NCBI RefSeq assembly: GCF_048128805.1
Contig: NC_136019.1
Span: 17,381,381 to 17,445,380, forward strand
Length of the DNA: 64,000 nucleotides
From: Centroberyx gerrardi
Taxonomy: Eukaryota; Chordata; Actinopteri; Beryciformes; Berycidae
Direction: 5' to 3'
Shown here piece after piece: positions 1-10,593 of this stretch (position 1 is the stretch's first letter; the number at the start of each line of letters is the position of its first letter). Position numbers and translations under genes: made by a program. Below the pieces are notes generated by a model. It was not told where the DNA came from and searched no databases. It worked only from the letters and a program-made list of their open reading frames with translations.

Positions 1-660
1 GTTGAGGCGAGAGGCAGCCTGGATCCACAGATTAAAGACCCTGGCTCCTCTCGGCCTCAATGTAGAATGTGACCTTAGACCTTTTCTGTAGTTTTATTTT
101 ATAGGCCGGTCTTACATATCTTATATTTTTCATGTAGGCCTATTCTTGATGAATTGTTGTTGATTAGTTTCCTATTGGTTGTAAATGCATGCCCTCATAT
201 GTATACACTGATTTAATGGGCATTACTTATGTAATATGATGTTATTTTTGCTCTGTTCTTGATGTAACATTTAATGCGTTTTATGCCAGTATGCGTTATT
301 AAATTCTCTACTGTTGTAGATTGAGTACTTTTTTTTCTCTTTATATTTACTTAATTGCATATGCATTTTAAAACCTTTCTATTGTTTTCTCTACTCTGTG
401 AATCTTCATATTGAATCTGGTGTGTCCTTTAATATTATGGACATATGCATGTGAACGGCCTCTCTAGACATTCTAGCTCTAGGCTTACGCTGATTACCCT
501 GTGATGCCATTTATTTGGAACACCTGTTTTCTAGAGTATATATGTCACTGAGATGCTATGATTTCTTTATCCTGAAGAAGGCATCAAGTGCCGAAACGTT
601 GATTAAATTCTTACTTTTGCATCAGAGTTACGAGTTGTGCGGCTTCTCCTTTCTTTTGAT
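1..660 (+). mobile_element. Penelope-like element, 3' end (copy A)
   Basis: The first 91 bases are in frame with the end of a GIY-YIG endonuclease (LLLRREAAWIHRLKTLAPLG, ending DLRPFL and a stop at 89-91). This is the usual C-terminus of Penelope-like retroelement proteins. The following 570 bases are AT-rich 3' sequence with a hammerhead-like motif at 572-598. The 5' part lies outside the window; the equivalent in copy B continues upstream to about 48.3 kb. Confidence 0.8.
572..598 (+). ncRNA. Hammerhead-ribozyme-like motif in Penelope tail (copy A)
   Basis: The sequence ctgaagaaggc..gccGAAACG has the arrangement of a minimal hammerhead core: a CUGANGA-like box, a short hairpin (ggca / tgcc) and a GAAAC box. 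Penelope-like elements are known to carry hammerheads. The first box reads CTGAAGA where active ribozymes have CUGAUGA, so activity is doubtful. Confidence 0.4.
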
Positions 661-711
661 ACTTCTAAAGGCTTAACATACATATTCCCAAGACGATAAG
701 TGTCATATACA

Positions 712-1002
712 GGTCCGAGATGTTCTGCAGCCTCTGATGCTGTGGTTGGTTAAGTTATATGATAATATTCAAGGTTAGGCCTATAGCATCACCTGATGAA
801 AATATTTTGATTGCAGCTCTTCTCACTCACATCCACATTACATTGTTTCTCCATTTGCTTTATTCTCACATTGCTTCCCATTGTTGCTTCGTTCTTATCA
901 GGGCCAAGATGCAGACAATCTCCATTATGCTGTTCTAAGTCTGATCAGGAAGAGCAGACTAAGGCAAAGGGACAGCACAGAGTGTCTGTAGAATGTCTGT
1001 AG
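712..1002 (+). pseudogene. NITR tail pseudogene (copy A)
   Basis: Two cytoplasmic-tail exons of a NITR survive without any ectodomain. Bases 712-749 match exon 4 of the intact gene at 35557-37145 (RCSA..DAV), although the donor region is altered (gttggt). Bases 901-1002, behind a cag acceptor, encode GQDADNLHYAVLSLIRK.. and stop early at TECL. The first ITIM is kept as LHYAVL (LHYAAL in copy B); the second tyrosine motif is lost. The following 200 bases also resemble the 3' flank of the intact gene. The upstream part has been replaced by the Penelope element, so this is a dead 5'-truncated paralogue. Confidence 0.8.
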
Positions 1003-1886
1003 AGAGTAGAAATGAGTAGAGCACAACTATCCTTCCATTCACCTGCTTCAACTAGTAATGTTTGTTTACTCATCATGGAGCTACTGGTGGCTAAATTATT
1101 ATGATGGGCCATGAAACAGAAAGAGCAGAATTTACAACACAAACTAACAATTCACAAGACCAAATGTGCAGTGTAAAATTATGGTAAAGGCATACTGAGT
1201 AGGCTTTTCCGGTTGTGGCTTGTAAACACAACGGTCAAAGTTGATCTGTCCTCTCTAGCTCAACAAGAAGAAGACATGCGCCGTCTGAATGTGGTTGCCA
1301 GAATGATACAAAACAGTAAAAAAGTACAAAAAATGAGTACAGTGAGGCAAAACGCCAAGCAGACGAGGCTTGTTCCATTTGCATTTATCAATACACAGGA
1401 TATGATGTTAATATCCCTTGTGCCATTCCATCCTTGTGAGCATTCATATGGAGGCCCAATTCAGAGTTTAACAGAATGATACACTACCATACCAATGAGT
1501 ACCATAGAAAACATCAGGCTTCACCGTCATAAATCTACAGTACCATAAGATAGGCAGCAACATTCACCAGCTACCTACTCTAGTTTCAGGGTGAGTGAGT
1601 GTGAGGAAGTCATTGTGGTTATCAAGTGGGCACCTTCCTTCACCGATGTTTAGTTGAATTAGGCCCACGACACCTCAAGAAGAACTGGAACAGTGTATTC
1701 CAGCGTCCCAGAAACACTCCCCTCTTTGCCCAGACTCAGCAGACCCAAGTCCACTATACTGTCGCTGCCACCTGCACCTTGTTATCAACAACACTATTTT
1801 ACATCACACACTACCATCAATATCCCTTTCTATTCAGAACATTAAGTTAACATGCAACATCTGAACCCTACTAAGTCACACATAAT
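1003..1886. other. No gene: NITR-derived 3' flank, then unassigned
   Basis: Bases 1003 to about 1200 resemble the 3' untranslated region of the NITR at 35557-37145 (shared gggccatgaaacagaaag and related blocks). From 1200 to 1886 only short, unrecognised reading frames are present. The same holds for 51705-52588 in copy B. Confidence 0.6.
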
Positions 1887-2357
1887 GGCCCTCATTTACG
1901 AAACGAACGTACGACAGAAAACTGGGCGTACGGTCATTTCCACGCAAAGCTCGGCATTTATCAATTTGGACGTGAGCGGAGGCTACGATCAAATCTCACG
2001 TCAAGTCTCAACTCGTGTACGCGAGTTTTGGAGTCAGCGTTGACTTGCGGTGCAGCATAGTAAATCTGGCTGAGTCGGAGAATTGTTATTAGACCATATA
2101 TTCTGACTGGCATCTAAGCATATGCAGCCACATATTCATCACTTAAAAATATGTAGCCTATGGCAAAATTTTCTATTTTGTAAAGGCCTACATCGACTAT
2201 GTGTCATATAGCCTATCCCTAACATAAATAGGTATTTTCAAATTGTTTGCAATTAACGGGGTTAACAGTTTTCTGGTGTAAGATTAATTTCTCTTTCATT
2301 TTGAGATAGCCTACTTGTTAGGCTAGGGTACTGGTGACATAATTATAAGCAATTAAA

Positions 2358-3370
2358 ATGAAGCAATTAAAAGCAATGGGTAGGCTAACCGATTTGCAAT
2401 GTGATAGGTTAGATGCTTATTCAGTCACCTATGTAAACAAGAACTTTGACAGTCATCAAATCTCGGCAATGGCAGATCTAGCTCTGTTGGAAGACCTCTA
2501 TGCGCCCGTAAGACGCGAGAGGGTTTTTCGGGACTGCAGGGATCTTTTTATGGAGAGTGACGAGTGGCTATTAAGTCTCTTTCGTCTCCCAAGGCATCTC
2601 CTTCTGGAATTATGCCACAATTTGGAACCTCGGTTAAGGAGAGAAACCCGACGCTCGAATGCCATACCTGTGCCAGTGCAGGTGCTCTCCACGTTGGGGT
2701 TTTTGGCCACCAGGACCTTTCAACGGGAGATCGGGGATAGGTCCGGTATGTCACAGCCAACCATTAGAAGAATGATGCCAGCAGTGTTGGCGGCTATCAA
2801 GTCCCTTTCTCGTCAATACATCAAATTTCCGTACAATGATGCTCAGCAAACCGTGATTAAGAGAGAATTTTATGAGATTGCTGGGTTTCCTAATGTGATT
2901 GGTGCAATTGATTGTACCCATGTGCGTCTGAAGCCACCATCCATGAATGATTACGCATTCATCAATCGTAAAAATTATCACTCCATAAACGTTCAGGTCA
3001 TTTGTGATGCCAGACTATCTCTCCTAAACGTGGTAGCCCGGTGGCCCGGGGGGACGCACGACTAGCAGCGTAGGGACACGGCTACAGGAGGGCGCACTGC
3101 AGGGCCAGAGTCATCTCCTCGGTGAGTAACTACTGTGTTAAATTAATATTCGAAAAGTATTCCAATGACTAACAATTTGGTGTGATTCATGTACTAGGTG
3201 ACAAAGGTTATCCCCTCACGGAATACCTGGTAACCCCACTGGCAAACCCTGCAACAGAGCAGGAGTGCAGATTCTCTCTCACAGCTCGCGGTTGCCTGGC
3301 TCTGTGGGGCTGGCTCCAGGCCGGTTTGTCTAGCCGAAGGCTGAACAACACCACTGGTGCCTGGCTCTGA
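2358..3370 (+). pseudogene. HARBI1-like Harbinger transposase, broken (copy A)
   Basis: The first block, 2358-3065, encodes a helix-turn-helix region (GDRSGMSQPTIRRMM) and the start of the DDE nuclease: the first acidic residue in GAIDCTHVRLKPP and the second region in VARWPGGTHD. A short frame-shifting deletion immediately after GTHD creates a stop at 3063-3065. The frame that should follow is still visible (TSSVGTRLQEGALQ) and leads to a 76-bp intron with consensus ends, gtgagt at 3122 and ctag ending at 3197. After the intron the frame resumes as GDKGYPLTEYLVTPLANP. The C-terminal catalytic part is missing or scrambled. The probable start is ATG 2358 or the in-frame ATG 2469 (MADLALLEDLY), which looks more like the family N-terminus. 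Confidence 0.8.
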
Positions 3371-3466
3371 TTGATCTGAAACATCATTAAAATGAAGAAA
3401 TAAATAAATGAATTGTTGTTCAACCGTGTAATTATTTAAATGTAGGCTACAAAAAATACTAGTAGC

Positions 3467-3694
3467 CTAGGCTATTAAATTTTTACCATTATCCGGCTCG
3501 GACACAGGTGGTGTGTCTGTGTCTCCTCCGCCACTTGTTATGCCCGAAATTGAAGCAGACCCGATAAGCGCGGCCACGCGCTCCTCAGTCTGCGTCAATG
3601 CAAGGCTGGGGTCCAGCTGGCCTCCTCCAGTCAGCGTGGTGCTGCGCCTAAGGGCCGCAACACGCTTTTGGTGGCGAGTTTGAGGTCTGACCAT
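3467..3694 (-). pseudogene. NAIF1/Myb-like Harbinger protein fragment (copy A)
   Basis: The minus-strand frame has the C-terminal signature of the Harbinger-encoded DNA-binding protein: TGGGQ, then LTQTEERVAALIGSASISGI, then a GGGDTDTPP block. In the family, this protein carries an N-terminal Myb/SANT domain and partners the transposase. Here the N-terminal domain is not recognisable and only about 75 residues remain open. The convergent orientation relative to the transposase is normal for PIF/Harbinger elements. Confidence 0.6.
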
Positions 3695-4299
3695 TTTTTC
3701 TTCACCTAAATGTAAAGAATTGCGATATAAGGTATTATATTACTATTATATATATAGGCTATACATATCATGGATGTATAAATGAAATATTCAAACCTCA
3801 GCTGGAGTTCAATTGTCGACGGCAACGCTGTTGACCACAGCAGTGATTTCTTTCTATACTGCATTTTTCCGACTTCCTTTGATGCCACTTTTCAGGCTGC
3901 CAAATAGAACTAATTGGTTCAATTGGACTTGCGACGTTAGAGTTTCTATTTTGAGGCCGGAGAAGTTTCTCTTCCTGGACGTATTACGCATCTCCATGTC
4001 GTAAACTCTAGGGGCGAGGCCTCTCAACCGAGAATATCTAGGGGCGTGATATTTAAATGACAATTGTTTTCAGCCGCCACATTTATCAACACCTGATCAT
4101 TCTTACGCTGTGACTGGCGAGATACGAACGTTTCATGAATCACACGTGAACCCTGTCATAAGATGATTTCTGCGCTCGGATCTGCGCTGGTTTCTACGTT
4201 AGATTGATAAATGAGGGCCTTTGTGTCCAGTTCTATTGAACTCTATGTTTGTCTGCTCTTTCTTGTTTGGTCCTAATCTTGGGTTGTCAATTGCCTCTC

Positions 4300-4310
4300 C
4301 CACACACACA

Positions 4311-4352
<42 letters not shown>
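4300..4352. repeat. (CA)n microsatellite (copy A)
   Basis: About 25 CA units with two CAAA interruptions. The length is the same in copy B (55002-55054). Confidence 0.95.
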
Positions 4353-4356
<4 letters not shown>

Positions 4357-4405
4357 AGCAACAAATCAGGCATGCACACATATTTAACAAACTGGGTTGA
4401 CATTT

Positions 4406-5758
4406 ACCTCTGCCAACAGAGTTGGACAGGGGTTATGTTTTCAGCCCTGATAGAGAAAATTAAGAAATTAATAAATGCACATGAATGCGCCAGAATCAAC
4501 TAAAATCTAATACAAGAATTACCCATTACAGCCTCTGTGACAGGTTTTTCTTCTGGTGTATTAGAGAGTTTAATCAGTGAACGCTTGTACTAGTGGAGTG
4601 GATGCTGTTGGGTGGCCCCTATGCTTGATTTGGTCCTCTAGGTGCTGTCATGGACCATTTAGTTTGTTGTTGGAAGCCAAATAGTCTTGGTTAGTAGCCA
4701 GATTGTAGTTTGTGTTTTTGTCTACAGTCTTTTGCCCAATGGCCTGTTTTGGCACAGCAGTGACATTTGTCTTGACGACGGTCGCATTGGTTTGGACATT
4801 GTTGTTGACCTTTTGTTTGTTGTTTTTGGTAGCCTGGTTGGGCAACATAGAGGACTTGCATGGTTTTTCAGAAAGACCTGCTTGGTCAAGATTAGCTAAG
4901 TGCATTTTAAAATCTTGGAGAGATGATGTGTGCCATGTGGGGAGGGTGGCTCGAGATTTAAGGGTGGAGCCCATGTAAGAGGGAGCTGATGTACAGTGGG
5001 TGAGAACGTTCTCGTTAGAGTTCTATACCAGTGTTATCAGCCCACACCAAATCAAACATTTCTACGAATGCAGCAATAGACCGTTTAATGATTTTTCAAT
5101 CTGCCTTTGCCTTTTCTTCACCTTCCTTGGCATTTTGTCTTTTCTCACATTCTTTTTCTTTTCACATTTCTCTCTCTGTTTGTCTGTTAGCAGGATAACT
5201 CCAAAAGTTAGGAACGGATTTGCATGAAACTTTGGGGAAAGTTTGGTCATGGTGCAAGGAAGAACTGATTAACTTTTCACACCGATTGGCCAAAGGGGTG
5301 TGTGGCAGTGGGCGTGGCTTCTCATAAAAACGCATATAACTTCAGAACGGATTCATGCAACACCATCAAACTTGATGTGTCTCTCAGCAGACATAAGAAG
5401 AAGCAAACCCTCCATTATTGGCCCAATCAAACAACATGGGAGCGCTGTAGAGCTCATTACCGATTTACACATAACCACCCTGACAATTTTTCCCAAACTT
5501 GGTACAGTGGCAGAAGGGCAGCCCTAATAGAAACTGAATAGATATAGAGCTGATTGGCCAGATGGTGTTGTGATAATAGGCTAAAATGCTTAAAAGTGGC
5601 TAGAATTTGAATAGGCATATCTCCTGTCCCATTTCAGGTCCAGTCATGAAAATATTAAACAAGTTGGTAATGTGGCATGGAAGAAATTATTAACTTCTGG
5701 TGAAAATCTGATATGTGGAACTGGCATATGTTGACAGTCGTATAGCGTTGGCAGAGGT
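4406..5758. mobile_element. Non-autonomous element with TTGGCGGAGGT-type ends (copy A)
   Basis: The left end reads acctctgccaa (4406-4416) and the right end is its exact inverse, ttggcagaggt (5748-5758). Next to the left end is ggggttatgttttcagccc, and past the right end a tgtgct..gagtgcc motif. The short element at 18341-18563 has the same pair in inverted orientation (accgaaaacataacc beside ccttggcggaggt). The interior contains text typical of a common fish repeat (aactccaaaagttaggaacg, ataacttcagaacggattc) and no recognisable gene. A minus-strand open frame at 4648-4974 (108 codons, Asn/Lys/Thr-rich) has no family I know. Confidence 0.55.
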
Positions 5759-5901
5759 ATGTGCTATCTAGGTGAGTGCCATCTAGTCTTTAATGAAACA
5801 TCTCACAATGCAACAGAGGGAGAAAAATAAATAAAAACACATTTAAAACTCGGTAACTCCAGCACCCACCCACACATGTGCACACACATTCCCACATATA
5901 T

Positions 5902-5902
<1 letters not shown>

Positions 5903-5948
<46 letters not shown>
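5903..5948. repeat. (CA)n microsatellite (copy A)
   Basis: About 23 CA units. Identical in length at 56605-56650. Confidence 0.95.
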
Positions 5949-5952
<4 letters not shown>

Positions 5953-6265
5953 CAACAATATCAACATATTTAACAAGTTGGGTGGGACAAGCAGAATAGA
6001 TTGAATTTCTCATTCACTTATAGAAAATAACACACCTAAAACTGCTAATTGAAAACAAAGAATAAAATGTGTGTAGTGAAATAATGTACATAATCATGTT
6101 TGATGTTAAAAGACGGTTTAGTAGAGGGTTAATGTGTTAAATGGCACGTGGCCAGAATGATCTGTAGGGCATTAGTGGTCACTCTTCATCAGTTCCTCCC
6201 CTCACAACAGCCCCTGTCCTTCTCAGTCATCCTGTCCTGTACTGGAGATAGAGAGCGAGAGTTAT

Positions 6266-6292
6266 AGAGAGAGAGAGAGAGAGAGAGAGAGC
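6266..6292. repeat. (GA)n microsatellite (copy A)
   Basis: A GA run just upstream of the GPCR fragment. Identical in copy B at 56968-56994. Confidence 0.9.
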
Positions 6293-6874
6293 GGTGTTTT
6301 TGTTCTGGGGTAGAAAGGCGTTCTCCTGCCTCAGGATGTTGCCTTTAAAACTGAAGAAGTGGGTTTCCTGTGGAGGAAACGATCACAGAATAGACAAGGC
6401 CTGGTTAAGACGCCGTGTTCCCAACGTGACAACACTTCTCAGGCACAGGTCAGCCAGCTGCAGAGCGGGGAGCGCAGTTTTCTGGAACAAACTCTCTATC
6501 CATTTCAGAGCCGTGAGAGGTGAGTGAAAAAACTTGGAGATAGTTTGCTTGACTGTGGTTTAAAAGGCTTAGTTTCTCATGCACCTGTTGATATTCCAGC
6601 TATGTGATGCTCAGAACTGAAGATAATTTTTTTATGCTATCAGCTTTCCAGGTGTTTGACTTCTCTGATGGATCCTGGATCATTTGAAGACCAGTTGACT
6701 GACAGCACAAAAGCTGAACCTTACCTTTCCCACAGCAGCCAGCATTTATGAATATTACACTATGGATAAATTGCAAGTAGTAGACTAATGTACCTGAAAA
6801 CACCTATTGACACTTCATTTTTTCTTTTGCTTGTGTGAATGAATGGGCATTCCCACACCATCTGTGAGTATCAG

Positions 6875-8394
6875 CCTGCAGCCTCCAGCTGCTCACCCTG
6901 CCGCTGTGGATCCTCTACCTCCAGGGTGAGCACCGCTGGCCCTATGGCCGGCTGGCCTGCGAGCTGGTGGGCTACGTGTTTTACGTCAACGTCTATGCCA
7001 GCGTCATGTTCCTGTGCCTGATAGCGCTGGACCACTGCCTGGCCATTGTGTACCCGCTGAGCAGCCGTGGGGTGCGGACCGTGCGGGTGGCGGCAGTGTC
7101 GGGAGTGGCAGTGTGGACCCTCACCTTCCTGTTCTGCCTGTGTGGGCTGCTGCCCTCGGTGTTTGACTCCGACAGGCTGCTGTGTCTGGAGCAGTACCCC
7201 GTCAGCCCCAGATACGCCCACTTCAAGATCGCCACCGTGGCCCTCGGCTTCCTGCTGCCCTGTGCCATACTGGGGTGAGTTCACCCCAAGTTCCCCAGTT
7301 AGGCTATTCTAGGCTATTCTACTCTATTTTGTTCTGCTCTATTACATAGAATATTGTGTTGTGTCTCCATGATGGTCCTGTGTTCAAACTTTTATTCTCC
7401 AATGCACCACACTTTCTTTCATGTCTAACTGATGTAAGTGATCCAGTGTTTCCCCTATATTTATTCAGCAGTGTTCAAAGGGGAGGGACACGACTGCAAG
7501 AACATTTCCATCATTGATAGAAAATAATGTAAAATTAAATTAGAAGCAGGCAAACAATTTAGAAAATGTTTCCCTAGAACAACAATTTTAGAGTTGCAAC
7601 TTGCAGCAGAAACAAAATTTGGACTAAAACTGTGTGCATGGAACCAAAAGCAAAATTACTCCTAGCACTGCGACAAGAAATATAGCATTACTGTTTCCAA
7701 CTACACTGAATTTACAAAATATTGTACAATTTTGAGTTGCAGCCCCTTTTGTACAATCCACACTTTAGTTGTCCCTTCTCTAACTCGTCTGCTTCTCTTT
7801 ATCTACATCTCCTCCTTTGTGACCGGTAGAGATTTAATAAGGGGAATCAATAAGGGATAATGGCTTTCATCTGGATTCACCTCATCAGTGTAATTAAAAG
7901 TCTTCCTAATATTTTGTACATTCAGTGTATAACACACAATGTTCTCTTCTGCATCTCTGCTTCCTCCCCTTAGCTACACCTCGGCCCACATTGGGGTGAC
8001 GCTCCAACGATCGCCCTCTGTCTCCGACCACGAGCGACACAAAATCGTGGGCATCCTGGTCGTCATCACCGTCAACTTCATCGTGGTCTTCGGACCCTAC
8101 CACCTGGTGGGGGGTTACAGGTTCGTGTCCTTGCTGCTGACCGACGAGCCGTGTGGACTGGAGCGTTCCATTTTCCTTACCTACCGACTGTGCTACGGCC
8201 TGACCAGCCTCAACACCCTGCTGGATCCACTCTTCTACATCTTCCTGTGCCCCGACGCCCGGCTGGAGCTGCGGAGGTCCCTGCCCTGCGTGGGAAAGGG
8301 GCACAGCACCCGTAAACCGGTCACCCTCAACCCCAGAGCTCACAAAGACACCCAGGGGGAGACTGTGACTGGAAGAGACCTTCAAGGAATATGA
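6875..8394 (+). pseudogene. GPR132/GPR4-like GPCR, 5'-truncated (copy A)
   Basis: Two exons encode TM2 (second half) to TM7 and the tail of a rhodopsin-class receptor. Exon 6875-7274 follows a tatcag acceptor and carries LQLLTLPLWILYLQG (TM2), ACELVGYVFYVNVYASVMFL (TM3), TM4 and most of TM5. The donor is gtgagt at 7275. Exon 7974-8394 follows a cttag acceptor and gives TM5 end, TM6 with FGPYH, TM7 with DPLFY and a 60-residue tail ending in a stop at 8392-8394. The LPLWI, FGPYH and DPxxY motifs and the short YP-L loop place it near the proton/lysolipid receptors GPR132, GPR4 and GPR65. Two defects argue against function: no TM1 or start exon is visible upstream, and the DRY arginine is replaced by histidine (LDHCLAIVYPL, codon cac 7033-7035). 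An open stretch at 6294-6521, ending at a gtgagt donor, is not hydrophobic and could at most be a 5' untranslated exon. Confidence 0.7.
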
Positions 8395-9670
8395 GTTGGT
8401 TATAACTGAGGGAGAGGGAGAGCGAGAGCAAGAACGGCTGTTTTTCAGTCACATCTTCTTTTGAACTCTTTGCTCATGGAACAGACTCCCCTTGTTATTC
8501 AATCATAGCGAAAGAGATGCAATTGTGCCACCCAGTGGAAATGTATGTGTGTAGCAGAGTTTCCCCTAACATTGAATAGATGGGATGCCTCAAAGAGCCA
8601 CCATCCCACCTAAAAGAATTTCATTAGTCTGGGGTTTTCGATGGAGAGTTTTAGTGTCCCATCTAAATGCTGTTTCAGCAGCTTTTCCACCCTGACAAGA
8701 ATACAGTTCTCAGAGAAACACTGGTGTCTACCATACAGAACACAATAAAGGGATAGAGACTTGAACTGTTACAATACACTCAAAATAGTTCCCAAAAATA
8801 TGAAAATCTCGTATTCATATATAACAAAAATGCACTCTTTTATGATTGTGTCTGGCATAATACCCATTGCTGCTTCAGGGTAGAGATGTTCAGTGCACAG
8901 CCATCATATAGATACAACCTGGAATTTATTTGACCATCTATCTACTAAATTTGGGGGTATGTTCAGATATGTTTTTTGAAGAGTTTGACCAGTATATGGA
9001 ATGTGTGTTTTTATTTTTAGAAAACTTTACCTATCATTTTTAACTCAAATACACTTATGTTTCACTCTAATGTTTACAAAGACTACAAACTCATGTTTAA
9101 TCTCATGTTTTGCTGTTACATACTGTACATCTGTCCTCAGGGTTGTAGTACTTTTCTGAGACCACTTTTCTGATGTCTAGGACTTGTCTTGGTCTCAGCC
9201 ATTATTGGAACATTTTTTAAAGATATGTTTTTCTCCACCTGATGAGTCTTTGTTTATTTTCTCCCCAGTACTGCACACAATTATTACAGGATTACACCTG
9301 TGTATAGTATGTAATAGTCCTCAAACTTCTATGCATTGATTAGTCAAATCCAAGCATTAATTAGTTGGATGTTGAAAGGTATAGTACAGAGCTCCAGCAG
9401 ATAGATCTACATCTCTGTTGATCCTTAATAAGCTCCTTAAGCATTATTTAAACATTTCAAAAGACATGTACACTGTTTTATTTTGCTGTTGAATAGGACT
9501 CATATTTGCTCTCGACCCCCTTTGGACTCAAAATCGACTGGACCTGGTCTTGAAATTGACTTGCAGCTGACTAAGGTGGTCTTGACTACAGCCCTGTCTC
9601 TCCTTCCATTTCAAAAGCTCAGTCAATTTCTAAAATAAAAATTATTCACTATGTAAACACAGCCAGTAGT
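8395..9670. other. No gene: GPCR 3' flank
   Basis: AT-rich non-coding sequence. A possible polyadenylation signal (aataaa) lies in acacaataaaggg near 8743. I see no coding or repeat structure. The same applies to 59097-60372. Confidence 0.6.
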
Positions 9671-9678
9671 GAGGTGAC

Positions 9679-10114
9679 CAGAGCATGTCGAGCGGGGAGC
9701 GGAGAGCGAGCGGGGAGCGGGAGCGGAAGGATTTTGGGTGGAGCGGTGAGCGGATTTTTTAAAAAGCTGGAGCAGCGCCTTATCTCCTGCTCCATCCAGC
9801 TCCAATTTCGCTCCGGTACCGCTCACAATATGTCGAAGCATGACCGAGTCCGACCCAGAAATGCATTTGCGCAGAATTAGTCTGGCGATGCCAGGCCAGT
9901 GTTTAAGCTATAATTAAAATACAACGCAGCTTTTTTCTTTTTTGGAGCGGAGCGGTGAGCGATTGGAGCGGAGCGGGCTGAAATCTGTGTTGAACGCGGA
10001 GCGGTATGGAGCGGAGTGGCCGTGAGCGGCCGTGAGCGGAGGAGCGGAGAGAACTGATAGCTCCGTGAGCGAGGAGCGGAAATTCTCACCGCTCCACTCC
10101 GCTCACATGCTCTG
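9679..10114. mobile_element. hAT-type MITE rich in GAGCGG (copy A)
   Basis: A 436-bp element with terminal inverted repeats cagagcatg..catgctctg, extended internally by gagcgg-rich arms. It is flanked on both sides by gaggtgac (9671-9678 and 10115-10122), an exact 8-bp target duplication. The CAGAG ends and 8-bp duplication are hallmarks of the hAT superfamily. Many GAGCGG/CCGCTC units inside allow a long foldback. It contains no transposase gene. Confidence 0.85.
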
Positions 10115-10273
10115 GAGGTGACAGCCTGTGACAGCATTTTATCTGAATGCCCATACGGCAACTATAGAGTGGGCCTTTCAACTGCCTACCAGCAACAAGA
10201 AGTTTTTTTTTAACTTTGTTTATTTGTGTTACTGTTTTCATAATAAGAAAAAATTGGCACTTAAAAAAGGTAC

Positions 10274-10538
10274 TGTGGCGGACTCTATAGACATTATTCA
10301 CCATAATCTGTGGTTTGGGTATGTTTAACACACACAGTTATATTGTGTGCTTCTCAGGGTTAAGGAGACATGGTCCCTTTAAGAAAGTCTGGTTTTCTGA
10401 GTCTGACGTCTGCTCGACGTATGTTGTGTTTTTGAGCGCGAAGTAAATTGTCTTGCTCTGTGGTTAAAATAAATGACACACGAGTTGGTGTAGTCAACTA
10501 GAGAAGTTGTCCGTCTCAACTTTCCTGCCACTTCTACA
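10274..10538 (+). repeat. Putative Gypsy 5' LTR (copy A)
   Basis: A tg...ca segment containing an aataaa signal, ending directly before ctggtgaccccgacg, which fits a primer-binding site. The gag start codon lies 56 bases further on. No second LTR exists in the window to confirm the boundaries, so both ends are estimates. Confidence 0.4.
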
Positions 10539-10593
10539 CTGGTGACCCCGACGTTTGTCTGCTGGACGTTTCCAGTGACAGCTCTTCACGAAC

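Larger units (their letters stand above)
1887..4219. mobile_element. PIF/Harbinger DNA transposon (copy A)
   Basis: The ends are inverted repeats: ggccctcattta at 1887 and taaatgagggcc ending at 4219. Inside are the two genes typical of the superfamily: a plus-strand HARBI1-like transposase and a minus-strand NAIF1/Myb-like protein. A clean 3-bp target duplication is not obvious. Both genes are damaged, so the copy is not autonomous now. Confidence 0.8.

Noticed and set aside
4648-4974. Minus-strand open frame of 108 codons, Asn/Lys/Thr-rich
   Set aside because: No recognisable family, lies inside a non-coding repeat, and low-complexity composition makes it a likely chance frame.
6871-7284. 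Minus-strand open frame of 137 codons rich in Gln/His
   Set aside because: Antisense shadow of the first GPCR exon.
7906-8385. Minus-strand open frame of 159 codons opposite the GPCR
   Set aside because: Antisense shadow of the GPCR exon 7974-8394, with no domain of its own.
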